Shown in pieces: positions 14,433-22,355 of a DNA stretch of 64,000 bases. The DNA lies in the NCBI RefSeq assembly GCF_024585285.1, contig NZ_CP040755.1, positions 1 through 64,000 on the forward strand, given 5' to 3'. Both the position numbers and the translations under genes were made by a program. Below the pieces are notes generated by a model. The model had not been told where the DNA came from. It did no database searches and saw only the letters and a program-made list of their open reading frames with translations. The DNA is from Colwellia sp. M166. GTDB taxonomy: Bacteria > Pseudomonadota > Gammaproteobacteria > Enterobacterales > Alteromonadaceae. Numbering within the stretch: position 1 is the stretch's first letter; every line of letters begins with the position of its first letter.

Positions 14433-14466
14433 AAAATCCGTAGTTAGTTACCTAACTACGGATTTT
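14433..14466 (-). promoter_or_regulatory. Hairpin and T-run directly upstream of the transposase start (IS copy 1)
   Basis: A perfect 15-bp stem (AAAATCCGTAGTTAG / CTAACTACGGATTTT) with a 4-nt loop. On the minus strand it is followed by seven T residues and then the GTG start. This is an intrinsic terminator placed in the leader, so it would block read-through transcription into the transposase gene. The second IS copy has the same layout with a different stem sequence. Confidence 0.75.
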
Positions 14467-14518
14467 GCATGATCTTTTGGATCGGTCAACCGATCGTTAT
14501 CTTAACTGATCGGCATTA

Positions 14519-14530
14519 GGCTTTAGAGCC
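14519..14530. repeat. Right target-site duplication of IS copy 1
   Basis: GGCTTTAGAGCC, palindromic, matches 13081-13092 with one difference. Confidence 0.85.
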
Positions 14531-14863
14531 GGCTTTTTTTATTGTGCTACCCAGGGTACAAAATATATCATCAATAGCGGGGAAGCCATTGCCAGCAAAG
14601 GTTGCTCTAACGCTAGATTGACCAGTTTCCTGAGCTGCCAATTCAGTTGCTAGTTGCTGAAAATCTACCTGCCATTGTATCAGCTTAGGATGCGTAAAAG
14701 TCAGTGGTTTACGTACTAAGGCAATAACTTTACTATAGCTTGAACTCGCCAATAGTTGCGTTAACAAGTGTTGGCCAATTAAGCCACTGGCACCAACAAT
14801 TAAAGCAACCTTAGCTTTTTCTATCGCGTTAGCACTCGTCGTTTTGTTAATCACTTTTCTCCT

Positions 14864-15129
14864 TAATTATACCAAGTTTATTAAGTTTGTTCCCTAAGGG
14901 GGGATTTTAAAAAGGCTTACAAGCCGTGTTATTGATTTCGATAAGGTTCTCACAGCGATGTGAGTCATTAGAACAACGCAGGAGCAGTTGTCGAGAATAA
15001 CCATTATCTTCAACCAATGCCTTGCCTACATGGATGTCGGTACTTAGCTTCAGTCTGGAATTATGAACCTGTGCCGCTAAACCTTTTAGATTTCACTGAG
15101 TGAGAAGAAACTTAGTAAAATTGGTATTA
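14864..15129. repeat. MITE-like non-coding element, copy 1
   Basis: Terminal inverted repeats TACCAAGTTTATTAAGTTTG (14870 on) and, at the right end inverted, TACCAATTTTACTAAGTTTC; 21 of 25 terminal bases match. The interior shares long blocks with 21196-21540: CATTAGAACAACGCAGGAGC, AGTTGTCGAGAATAACCATT, CAATGCCTTGCCT, CTTAGCTTCAGTCTGGAA. No open frame. It lies between the oxidoreductase remnant and yegD; the stretch from 15130 to 15272 holds nothing I recognise. Confidence 0.8.
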
Positions 15130-15272
15130 GTAGATCCAGTATCCGTATTATTAGGCCTGATCGCACTAAAATTCAATCATAGCGTTATTAAAAAGCTCGT
15201 TAACTGCTTATGAGTTAGCGAGCTCTTATTTGACTTGTTACTACGTGAATGTTTTAAACCGAGCGACTGTTA

Positions 15273-16643
15273 CTATGTGTAGATAGTATTTGCCCAACGG
15301 GTTAAACCCGCAGTAACACTTCCGAAATGATCACCAATAACAATAGGTACGTGGTTAAACTGCTGTTGAAGAAATTGATTTAATACCGGGGATTTAGCCG
15401 TACCACCGGTAACAAATACCACATCAGGTTGACAATTAGCCTGCGTGATCGCATCCGTCATTAAGCTAGCAATTGAATTAAGCTCACGCTGACATGCCTT
15501 GGCAAAGCCATCTCTGTCGAGCATAACACTGAGCTCGGCATCGATATCAGAAAGATCAACTTGCTGTTGTGTTTGCTCGGTTATGGCGATTTTACTTTGC
15601 TCAGCAGCATTGACGACGCGGTAACTTAACTTTTGTTGCTGCACGGTTAATAGGCGTGTTAACAACTCAGGTTGCTCTGCATCACGAATAAGTTGCGCTA
15701 AAAATCGGCCATTAGCAGCACTGTAAAATTCAGTTTGATGATTAATATTATTAATGGCCATCGCTTGCCAGTAGCTGTTGCTTGGCATAGGCTTACCGGT
15801 TTTTAATAAGCTATCTAAACCAAAGCTTGGCATAATACCTTTAAGGGCAAAAGCAATATCAAAATCATTACCGCCAACACGTTCGCCACTATGACTTAGT
15901 AGGTCTTTGCTTCTATCAGATAGAATCGCTTGTTTTGGCCCCATCAGTAGCATTGAACAATCGCTCGTTCCACCGCCAATATCCACTACCAGTACTTTGG
16001 TTTCTTTACGTAAACTTGCTTCATATTCAAAGCCGGCAGCAACCGGTTCAAATTGAAACTCTACATCTTTAAAACCAACGCGTTTTGCTGCATTGGTTAA
16101 TATTTTCAATGCTTGTTGATTACTCTCTTCGCCACGTAAGCCTTGAAAGTTAATCGGGCGACCAATAACCGTTTGCTCAACACTTCTTCCGAGCGTTGCT
16201 TCGGTAAGTGTTTTCACATTGCTCATCATTGCAGCGACAATGTCTTCAAATAATTCAACTTGTTGTGGTAATAAGCCACTAGCACCAAGAAACGACTTTG
16301 GCGATTTAATGTAGTAACCTTCATCAGGCTCTTGTAAGTAATTATTTAAGGCTTGTTGACCAAAAGAGAGTTCTGTGGGGTAACCATCTAAGGTCAGTTC
16401 TCGTAAAGTGTTTTGGCCTTTTTGTAACTGTCTTTGACGTTGCTGTTGAAAGTTTTTTTGCTCTGCTAACGTCAAGTTTTTGTGCAGCCAATTGACAATA
16501 ACATCACGACTTGGTGCATATAAGGTTGACGAAATATATCGGCCATGATCACCTAAAGATAATAGTTTTGGCTTATTATTTTCCATAACGCCGACAGCAC
16601 AGTTTGATGTGCCATAGTCAAATCCGATCATGTTGAGATCCAA
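15273..16643 (-). CDS. yegD: YegD-like Hsp70-family chaperone
   Basis: 456 residues, the usual length of YegD, an Hsp70/DnaK relative of unknown client range that lacks the long substrate-binding region of DnaK. The actin-like ATPase motifs are visible: phosphate 1 near residues 7-17 (GFDYGTSNCAVGV), phosphate 2 VVDIGGGTSDCS (about residues 220-232), the connecting GERVGGNDFD, and the adenosine motif VTGGTAKSPVL (about 410-421). It is monocistronic on the minus strand. Its ATG at 16643 is followed by a second possible start at codon 5. The family is well supported; its cellular role is poorly known. Confidence 0.93.
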   Translation of the reverse strand: MDLNMIGFDYGTSNCAVGVMENNKPKLLSLGDHGRYISSTLYAPSRDVIVNWLHKNLTLAEQKNFQQQRQRQLQKGQNTLRELTLDGYPTELSFGQQALNNYLQEPDEGYYIKSPKSFLGASGLLPQQVELFEDIVAAMMSNVKTLTEATLGRSVEQTVIGRPINFQGLRGEESNQQALKILTNAAKRVGFKDVEFQFEPVAAGFEYEASLRKETKVLVVDIGGGTSDCSMLLMGPKQAILSDRSKDLLSHSGERVGGNDFDIAFALKGIMPSFGLDSLLKTGKPMPSNSYWQAMAINNINHQTEFYSAANGRFLAQLIRDAEQPELLTRLLTVQQQKLSYRVVNAAEQSKIAITEQTQQQVDLSDIDAELSVMLDRDGFAKACQRELNSIASLMTDAITQANCQPDVVFVTGGTAKSPVLNQFLQQQFNHVPIVIGDHFGSVTAGLTRWANTIYT

Positions 16644-16878
16644 AGAGAAAAAGGCCGCGTAGAATACTGAGATATTCAGTGCTAGGCAAGGGCTTTTAGT
16701 TTATATGATTAATTGCTGTGCGTGTTGAAGATAATTTCAGCACAATAGAACAAAATAAAATTTTTATCATGATTATTATGTTGATTTTTATCTTTGCCAA
16801 TATCATTACTTTTAAAGCAGATGACACTAAAAATAGTGCTTTAGTTGTAAATTATTTTAGCTGATTACCTTTGTAATA

Positions 16879-16904
16879 AAAAGGCAGCGTTCAAACTGCC
16901 TTTT
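16879..16904 (-). terminator. Terminator of rnhA
   Basis: AAAAGGCAG / CTGCCTTTT with an 8-nt loop, 20 bp after the rnhA stop on the minus strand and followed there by TTTTTATTAC. The stem would also work in the + direction. Confidence 0.8.
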
Positions 16905-16923
16905 ATTGCAGATAAGTCAAACT

Positions 16924-17721
16924 TTAGCCTGAGGCCATTGCTAATATGGTTTTAATGTCGAGAGTTTCTTGATACTGAACAAAGCCTTCGGTACGCTTCA
17001 TGCGAGCCAACACTGCCATTCTATCTGAGAGTTCATTACCTTCGATATTGGCGTGACCTTTTACGTGGCTAATAATCAAATTTTCTTTTAGTGCTTGGTA
17101 GAGCGTAAAGCATTGCTTGATGACATCAAGGTTTTTAATTTCTTCACCTTTACCACGCGTCCAGCCTTTTGCTTGCCAGCCTTTTGCCCATTTGGTAATG
17201 CAGTCAATTGAATACTTAGAGTCAGACAGTACCTGAACGGTTTTACCTTGTTTGACATGTGCTTGCGCGTACTTAAACGCCGCAAGCATGCCATTAAGCT
17301 CGGCAGTATTGTTGGTGCCCATAGGCTCGTATAAGCCATACCATAGCTCAATGAGTTGCTGTTGTTGATATACCGCCATACCGGTACCTGACTTTCCAGG
17401 ATTAGGTGAACAGGCCCCGTCGCAATAGATATTAAAGTCAGCAATTTGTTTTGCTGGTGATGAAGCACTTCCGGCTCCAGCATTATCAGATCTAACATAG
17501 GCGGCAGAAGCTGAAGGTTTAGCACCGCCATTTTTACTTATCGAACGTTTAGTTAATGCTTTAGTGTAGGTTGATTGAAAAGCAAGTTCCGCCTCTGCTT
17601 TTGATTCAAATCCCATATATTGAGCATCAGCTCGTCCTTGGGTATGACTTTTAACATCATTCCACTGTTCAAAAACACCGGTTTTTGCACCTTTCCATAC
17701 CACGTAAAACTTTTTAGCCAT
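16924..17721 (-). CDS. rnhA: Ribonuclease HI with N-terminal viroplasmin (RNA/DNA-hybrid-binding) domain
   Basis: 265 residues. Residues 1-50 (KKFYVVWKGAKTGVFEQWND, then GFESKAEAELAF) form the caulimovirus viroplasmin/hybrid-binding domain found in eukaryote-type RNase H1 and in some marine gammaproteobacteria. A low-complexity linker (about residues 55-90) joins it to the RNase H domain, with the catalytic acids in YCDGACSPNPG, NTAELNGM, SDSKYSID and ELSD, and the HVKGHAN histidine motif. It removes RNA from RNA-DNA hybrids. The E. coli enzyme (155 residues) lacks the extra domain. Monocistronic, with a terminator downstream. Confidence 0.94.
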   Translation of the reverse strand: MAKKFYVVWKGAKTGVFEQWNDVKSHTQGRADAQYMGFESKAEAELAFQSTYTKALTKRSISKNGGAKPSASAAYVRSDNAGAGSASSPAKQIADFNIYCDGACSPNPGKSGTGMAVYQQQQLIELWYGLYEPMGTNNTAELNGMLAAFKYAQAHVKQGKTVQVLSDSKYSIDCITKWAKGWQAKGWTRGKGEEIKNLDVIKQCFTLYQALKENLIISHVKGHANIEGNELSDRMAVLARMKRTEGFVQYQETLDIKTILAMASG

Positions 17722-17807
17722 GAATTTATAACCACATCTTATTAATTATATTTTACCGCCCCAGCATTTTAAACGCTTGAGGAGCGGCGTTAACCGTTAA
17801 GGTTATT

Positions 17808-18600
17808 TTATTTTTGTATTTTTTTATTGTGCTTCACTGACCAGATAACTAAGGCAATACCGGCGATAAAAAACGGAATACTTAACATTTGTCCTGCTGT
17901 TAGCGTAATGTCGGCAGCATAGGCAGCTTGTTTTTCTTTTAACATTTCAATAAGAAAACGGGCAGTGAAGATTAAAATTAAGAAAACGCCTAAAAATAGA
18001 CCCTTGTGGCGTTTGCGCTTTTTTGCGTTTATAAAAAATCATCAAAACAAAAAAGATCGTTAAATAAGCAATCGCTTCATATAGTTGCGAAGGGTGACGA
18101 GCAACGTTATCTATACGTGAAAAAATAACAGCCCAAGGCACATTGCTTGGCGTGCCTAATATTTCAGAATTAACAAAATTTGCGCTACGTACAAAAAAGC
18201 CAAATAAAGCGGTACATATAGCAAGCCTATCGAGCAACCAGATAAAGTTCATTTGATGCTTTCTGCTGTAAATACCAGCGGCAATTATTGCACCTAAACC
18301 CCCACCATGACTAGCCAGTCCACCTTCCCAAATGGCAAATATTTTCATTGGATTAGCAAAATAATAACCAGGATCATAAAAGAAACAATGGCCTAAACGT
18401 GCGCCAACAATAACACCAATAACAATGTAAACGAGTAAGTTATCTAACGCGGCTAAATCTTGTTTTTCAGTTTGAAAAATCCACTTCATCACTTGTAAGC
18501 CAGATAAAATAGCCGTAGCGAATAATACGCCGTACCAATGGACAGTTAGTGGCCCAATAGAAAAAAATACCGGATCGAGATCCCAAACTAAATGTTGCAC
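17808..18600 (-). pseudogene. lgt: Prolipoprotein diacylglyceryl transferase with one frameshift
   Basis: Lgt transfers diacylglycerol from phosphatidylglycerol to lipoprotein cysteines in the inner membrane. The open part (18600-17947) carries the family signature: GGLASHGGGLGAIIAAGIYS (about residues 90-109), the RSANFVNSEILG region and RHPSQLYEA. The frame then shifts in the CCC/GGG run at 18001-18003. With one base removed, it continues LFLGVFLILIFTARFLIEML through a last membrane segment to a stop at 17808, giving about 263 residues, the normal length. Because lgt is essential in most Gram-negative bacteria, a one-base sequencing error is a serious alternative to a real mutation. Confidence 0.9.
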
Positions 18601-18672
18601 AGCATCACCCTTTATATTGCGAATATTGAAATTTGGCTAAGCTTAGCTTGCCAATAAATTGCCAACATTCTA

Positions 18673-19731
18673 TCAAGCTACTTGTTGCTGTGGTGAATTA
18701 ATTTGTGCTAAAGCGTTAATGACTGTTGCTGGTTGTTCTACATTGATTAAAACTTGTTCGAATGATTCAACCAAAGAGCCCATCATGCCCCAATATTTTA
18801 TTGGCTGTTTAAATATGATTTTAATGTTGTGCTGTTTACCTCTACCTACTTTTAACTGTTCATTAGTTATCACCGCACTTTCATGTTTCTTGCCTGCTGA
18901 TTTTTCTGTTTCGTTATGATGGTTTGAATTTATCGAAACCGACTTAATCGCCGAAAGTGGTATCACCATAAAATTAAAAATACTGTTATTGATGATGAGT
19001 TTTTCATCTTGAATATACATCGAATAATGACGTGATAAACGGTAGTTTGCTGTTAGTAGAATAAAGCTATATAAAATGAAGGTTGCCACTATAATTGCAG
19101 CCGTTTCGCTCCAATCAATCAATAGCTGGTAACTTGTCAAAGCAACTGTTATTAATAAAAGACTCACCACTAAGAAATGCCATGCTTTACCTGACCATAG
19201 TATAATCTTATCTAATGACTCGGTATGACGTTTAGATAATCGAGGAATCGCGTAGTACCAACTCGCTGGCTCTGTCGCAAAAGTTAAGGCTAAACCTTGT
19301 TTTTTATCGTCATCGTATTTTTCAATAGCCCCAATACGAGGATCGCCAGATAAATTACGAGCTTGCCATAGGCCTTTAACGATAATAACGATTAAATAAA
19401 GTTCGATGATCAGTAAGATAGCCATAATAGGATAGCGTAACCAGAGTATAAAATCGAAATATTGGGCAATATCTTCCGGGTAGCTGTAACGGGCAATAGC
19501 ACTAGAAAGGCTAAAAATAATCAATAGCTTCCAAGCTTTTTGTTTGCTAGCTTTGATGATCATAAACCAATAAAGTATCGGCAGCACGGCAAAGTAAATG
19601 ACACTTGCTAAAATTACCGGATAGAGTCTGAGTATTGAAGTCGTAGTTTCTGGGATAAAGGTAAACCCCAGATAATAAGTGGTGATTGCGATAAACAAAA
19701 ATAGCAGGCGGTATTTAACAGACTTTCTCAC
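18673..19731 (-). CDS. Multi-pass membrane protein of unknown function
   Basis: 352 residues with at least six hydrophobic segments: about residues 7-27, 38-60, 66-80, 98-118, 185-205 and 212-232. Between segments four and five lies a soluble loop with GDPRIGAIEKYDDDKKQG. After the last segment a soluble C-terminal region of about 110 residues (YRLSRHYSMYIQDEKLIINN and onward) looks like a small beta-rich domain resembling PH-like folds in bacterial membrane proteins; that is only an impression. I do not recognise a family. It lies between lgt and a periplasmic binding protein, all on the minus strand, without tight coupling. Confidence 0.75.
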   Translation of the reverse strand: MRKSVKYRLLFLFIAITTYYLGFTFIPETTTSILRLYPVILASVIYFAVLPILYWFMIIKASKQKAWKLLIIFSLSSAIARYSYPEDIAQYFDFILWLRYPIMAILLIIELYLIVIIVKGLWQARNLSGDPRIGAIEKYDDDKKQGLALTFATEPASWYYAIPRLSKRHTESLDKIILWSGKAWHFLVVSLLLITVALTSYQLLIDWSETAAIIVATFILYSFILLTANYRLSRHYSMYIQDEKLIINNSIFNFMVIPLSAIKSVSINSNHHNETEKSAGKKHESAVITNEQLKVGRGKQHNIKIIFKQPIKYWGMMGSLVESFEQVLINVEQPATVINALAQINSPQQQVA

Positions 19732-19925
19732 AAGTGATCCTCTAGTATTTTAGTCGTGAAGATATTTGTATTTATGTTGCATTATATTGAGTATAAAGTA
19801 ATTATGTTTGGGCTTGAAGTTGAAACTTGTAAGTGAAAATGAATCTAGTACCGACTGCGAATAGAGAGTTTAAAGGGACATTTAATGTTTGGCAGCTGTA
19901 TTCGGTAAGGCTGTCATAGCGTCAG

Positions 19926-20801
19926 CTATAAGTCTAGCCAAAGTTCAGAGCGCTCTAATGGCGTAAGCGGAGAAAGTAGAGGGTTGGTTAATTTGAATAC
20001 CCGTCTTTGCTCATTTTTCAACTTTGTTACTATATCGCCATAGTAACGCATAAATAGTTTTTCTAAGCTACCATCAATAAGTGCCAGTTCAAGACCTTGG
20101 CGAATACTTTTTGCTAAGGTTATTTGATTTTTACCAACATAAAAATACACCGCTTTTGGATACCAAATTAAAGTGTTCTGTTCTTTTACTATGGCCAAAT
20201 GTTGGTGTTGAGCCAAGTCATGATCTACTTCTAATACGGAACGAGGAAAGTAGTCAGCTCGCTTTTTATCTAACATCAGATATAAACCTTCGAGATCACT
20301 ACCTTTAATTAATTTTATATTATTTAAGCGCAAGATTTTACTATCGGACCACGTATGAAATTGCAAAGCCCTTAATTGTTTAAACTCCTCTAAACTTTTG
20401 ATATTAGAAAAAATATTTTTATTATCATCATGAATAAGTGCTATACGCCAACCATATAAACCTTGCAAAATTGGAAAGTGAATGGCTAGGGCTAATTGCT
20501 CTCGTTTAATAGTGGCACCGGCGATAGTCACATCAATACCCATAGCTTTACCGAGTAAATTAAAGGCCCGCATTGTCGGTAAATTTTTACCAAAAGCAGC
20601 TAAGTTATAATCGTTGTTTTGATCATAACTTAAAACATGTTGTAACAGCTCTATAGCGTAACTTTTCCGTTCGGTACCTGAATAAGTTATTTTGGTGGTG
20701 AATTTTTTTCTTATTAAGGCCTGTTCAGTTTGTGCTTGAAGCGACAAAGTAAAAAATAACAATAGAAAAAGCATGATGATGGCATAGCGAGAAGCATTCA
20801 T
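19926..20801 (-). CDS. Periplasmic substrate-binding protein (SBP_bac_3-like)
   Basis: 291 residues with a clear signal peptide (residues 1-23, MLFLLLFFTLSLQAQ). The body resembles orphan extracellular solute-binding proteins common in Alteromonadales: an N-terminal lobe with ERKSYAIELLQHVLSYDQ, the central LEEFKQLRALQFHTWSDSKI and the hinge-like DLEGLYLMLDKKRADYFPRS, then LAKSIRQGLELALIDGSLEK near the C-terminus (helix typical of family-3 binding proteins). No permease or ATPase gene lies next to it, so it may serve sensing or a transporter elsewhere. The ligand cannot be told. It starts at ATG 20801; the AT-rich stretch upstream holds no other gene. Confidence 0.78.
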   Translation of the reverse strand: MNASRYAIIMLFLLLFFTLSLQAQTEQALIRKKFTTKITYSGTERKSYAIELLQHVLSYDQNNDYNLAAFGKNLPTMRAFNLLGKAMGIDVTIAGATIKREQLALAIHFPILQGLYGWRIALIHDDNKNIFSNIKSLEEFKQLRALQFHTWSDSKILRLNNIKLIKGSDLEGLYLMLDKKRADYFPRSVLEVDHDLAQHQHLAIVKEQNTLIWYPKAVYFYVGKNQITLAKSIRQGLELALIDGSLEKLFMRYYGDIVTKLKNEQRRVFKLTNPLLSPLTPLERSELWLDL

Positions 20802-21195
20802 TTATAGCTCAGAATTAAATGTCAAAAAAAGTGTCTTTTAAAAACCTTGATATAAACTATTTAGCAATAAAACTTTAAAAAAATCCATATAAAAAACAAA
20901 AGAATATAAATATTTTTCAATGTTTTTGAAATCTCATCATACAAGGGGTTATTTTGAATATATTGTCGTAAATGTATTAAAAATTGACGTAAATTCACTA
21001 GCAATAAAAATAGATTTTTAGTTGCTTTATTGCCGATGCATTTTACCGAGAAAATTCATTTGTTATGGTGAAGTTAATATCAGTTAAATTAAGAAGACTA
21101 AGTTGAATTTAATTACCGCTATAAGGCTAATTTAAGTGACTGGTCATTATATTTTTACTCGTGAGTTTGAGGAATAATTACTTAAAGCGCTTTAA
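20802..21195. other. AT-rich gene-free region
   Basis: About 390 bp of very AT-rich DNA with no open frame of note on either strand. I see no element beyond the likely promoter of the binding-protein gene. The MITE-like copy 2 begins at its right edge. Confidence 0.5.
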
Positions 21196-21540
21196 CTATA
21201 CAAGCCTATTAAGTTTATTCCCACTCAGCGCTTACCAGCGTTTTGAGAACATATTCTATAGGAAGGAAATTCTCGGCGGTTATCGAACCGCTGGTAAGCT
21301 CTGCAAGGTTGATTTTAAATGCCTTACAGGCCGCGTTATTGATGTCGATAAGGCTCTCTCAAGGATGTCAGTCATTAGAACAACGCAGCATTAGAACAAC
21401 GCAGGAGCAGTTGTCGAGAATAACCATTATCTTTAATCAATGCCTTGCCTGCACTTAGCTTCAGTCTGGAACTGTGAACCTGTGCTTCTAAAGCTTTTAA
21501 ACTTCACTGAGAGGGAAGAAACTTAGCAGAATTGGTATTA
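21196..21540. repeat. MITE-like non-coding element, copy 2 (with extra stem-loop)
   Basis: Same family as 14864-15129: the left end CAAGCCTATTAAGTTTATTC and the right end AACTTAGCAGAATTGGTATT form the terminal inverted repeats. It shares the interior CATTAGAACAACGCAGGAGC, AACCATTATCTT and CTTAGCTTCAGTCTGGAA. It has about 80 additional bases near the left end with a perfect 11-bp inverted repeat (GCTTACCAGCG / CGCTGGTAAGC) and a tandem duplication of CATTAGAACAACGCAG. It does not encode a protein; frames through it are shadows. Confidence 0.8.
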
Positions 21541-21714
21541 ATTGTGCTGTTTTTGCAATTGATGCTTTACTTAAAAGGTAAATGGAATTTGCCCATTGAC
21601 TTGAACATTGTAGTTTAGAGCAATGGATAAGAGATAACTGAAAATGCAACTCTTTAGTGTTGGCATGGTTTATAGAGTCGGATTGATATGAGTTATAGTA
21701 AAAAGGAGTGAATT

Positions 21715-22179
21715 ATGGCGGTAGGATTGTCAAAAGAGTCCCAAACAGATGTTTTTGAAATAGAGCAACGAGCCATCAGTTGTAAACTGCATGTAGCCGC
21801 AGAGCAGCGGATAATCGATGGTGTTTTTATTAATTTTATTTTATTAAACCAAAGTAATAAAGACTTATCTGTATTAACCTGGTGTACACCCTTAGAAGGG
21901 TTTTACTTCGATCTTTTCATTATCCAAGATCAATACCGGCAAATAATTCCCTATCAAGGGCCCATTGTTAAACGTGATAAACCATCATCCGTAGATTATC
22001 AGTTGATCAGGGCTCATGGCAATGTGGCGACTATGTTAGATTTAAGCTCGGTCTATAACTTAATGCCGGGAGATTATACTCTGCAGTTAAATAAGAAAAC
22101 TTTACAAGTAATTGAGAATGATATGCCGATGAGTATTTGCCAGTGTCAATCAGACTGTTTAACTTTCAGTGTTTGTTAG
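21715..22179 (+). CDS. Small beta-sandwich protein resembling the N-terminal region of M35-like (deuterolysin-type) metallopeptidases
   Basis: 154 residues, no signal peptide, RBS AAAAAGGAG 8 bp before ATG 21715. Residues about 30-120 (LHVAAEQRI...INFILLNQSNKDLSVLTW, TPLEGFYFDLFII, PYQGPIVKRDKPSSVDYQLI, MLDLSSVYNLMPGDYTLQL) follow the pattern N-x-S/T-D-K-D-L-x-V-L-x-W-x-T-P-L-E-G ... Y-x-G-x-x-x-K-R that precedes the catalytic domain in secreted M35-type peptidases. Here no HExxH motif or peptidase domain follows. It ends in a Cys cluster (ICQCQSDCLTFSVC). Function unknown; an inhibitor or a stand-alone binding domain are possibilities. A strong terminator follows. Confidence 0.7.
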   Translation: MAVGLSKESQTDVFEIEQRAISCKLHVAAEQRIIDGVFINFILLNQSNKDLSVLTWCTPLEGFYFDLFIIQDQYRQIIPYQGPIVKRDKPSSVDYQLIRAHGNVATMLDLSSVYNLMPGDYTLQLNKKTLQVIENDMPMSICQCQSDCLTFSVC

Positions 22180-22227
22180 CTGATATAAGCAATTCTTTAC
22201 TACAGCGTAATTGCACCGGATAAAACT

Positions 22228-22258
22228 AAAAAGCTTATTCAAAATGAATAAGCTTTTT
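22228..22258 (+). terminator. Terminator after the small beta-sandwich gene
   Basis: A perfect 13-bp stem AAAAAGCTTATTC / GAATAAGCTTTTT with a 5-nt loop. It is symmetric and could also stop transcription of the converging U32 peptidase gene. Confidence 0.88.
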
Positions 22259-22355
22259 CATTGGCGTGATATTCTCATCGTATAAATGGTTAACTGGCAG
22301 TGTTGTCAGTATCGCTATTTTGATTTCTCAATTGTTATGCTACTAAGCCGAATGG

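Larger units (their letters stand above)
13093..14518 (-). mobile_element. IS4-family insertion sequence, copy 1 (1,426 bp)
   Basis: Ends are imperfect inverted repeats: TAATGCCAGTCAGTTAAG on the left, TAATGCCGATCAGTTAAG on the right (inverted), 16 of 18 equal. A 12-bp target duplication flanks it. Inside is one transposase gene on the minus strand. Next to the left end, AATGCCAGT pairs with ACTGGCATT and T residues follow on the + strand, forming a terminator-like hairpin at 13094-13122. The element interrupts an NAD(P)-binding oxidoreductase gene. It is related to, but clearly diverged from, the degraded copy at 42365-43814. Confidence 0.88.
12697..14854 (-). pseudogene. NAD(P)-binding oxidoreductase split by an IS4-family element
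   Basis: The N-terminal part (14854 down to 14519) has a Rossmann start, ALIVGASGLIGQHLLTQLL, and IFCTLGSTIKKAGSKA, and stops within 2 bp of the insertion. The reading resumes after the IS at 13092: EVDYHYPF, then in a shifted frame SRLFYNQVKGRVETSLRAIG and LGIFRPSMLSGQR. A C-terminal YHSKEVSSYSKQEKVANAML follows in another frame, with a stop at 12697-12699. This is the extended-SDR-like NAD(P)H-binding family (HTATIP2/YfcH-like epimerase fold; exact substrate unknown). The target duplication encodes Gly-Ser-Lys-Ala at the join. Frameshifts on the downstream side show continued decay after insertion. Confidence 0.85.

Noticed and set aside
17088..17531. 147-residue frame in rnhA
   Set aside because: Shadow of the RNase H gene in another frame.
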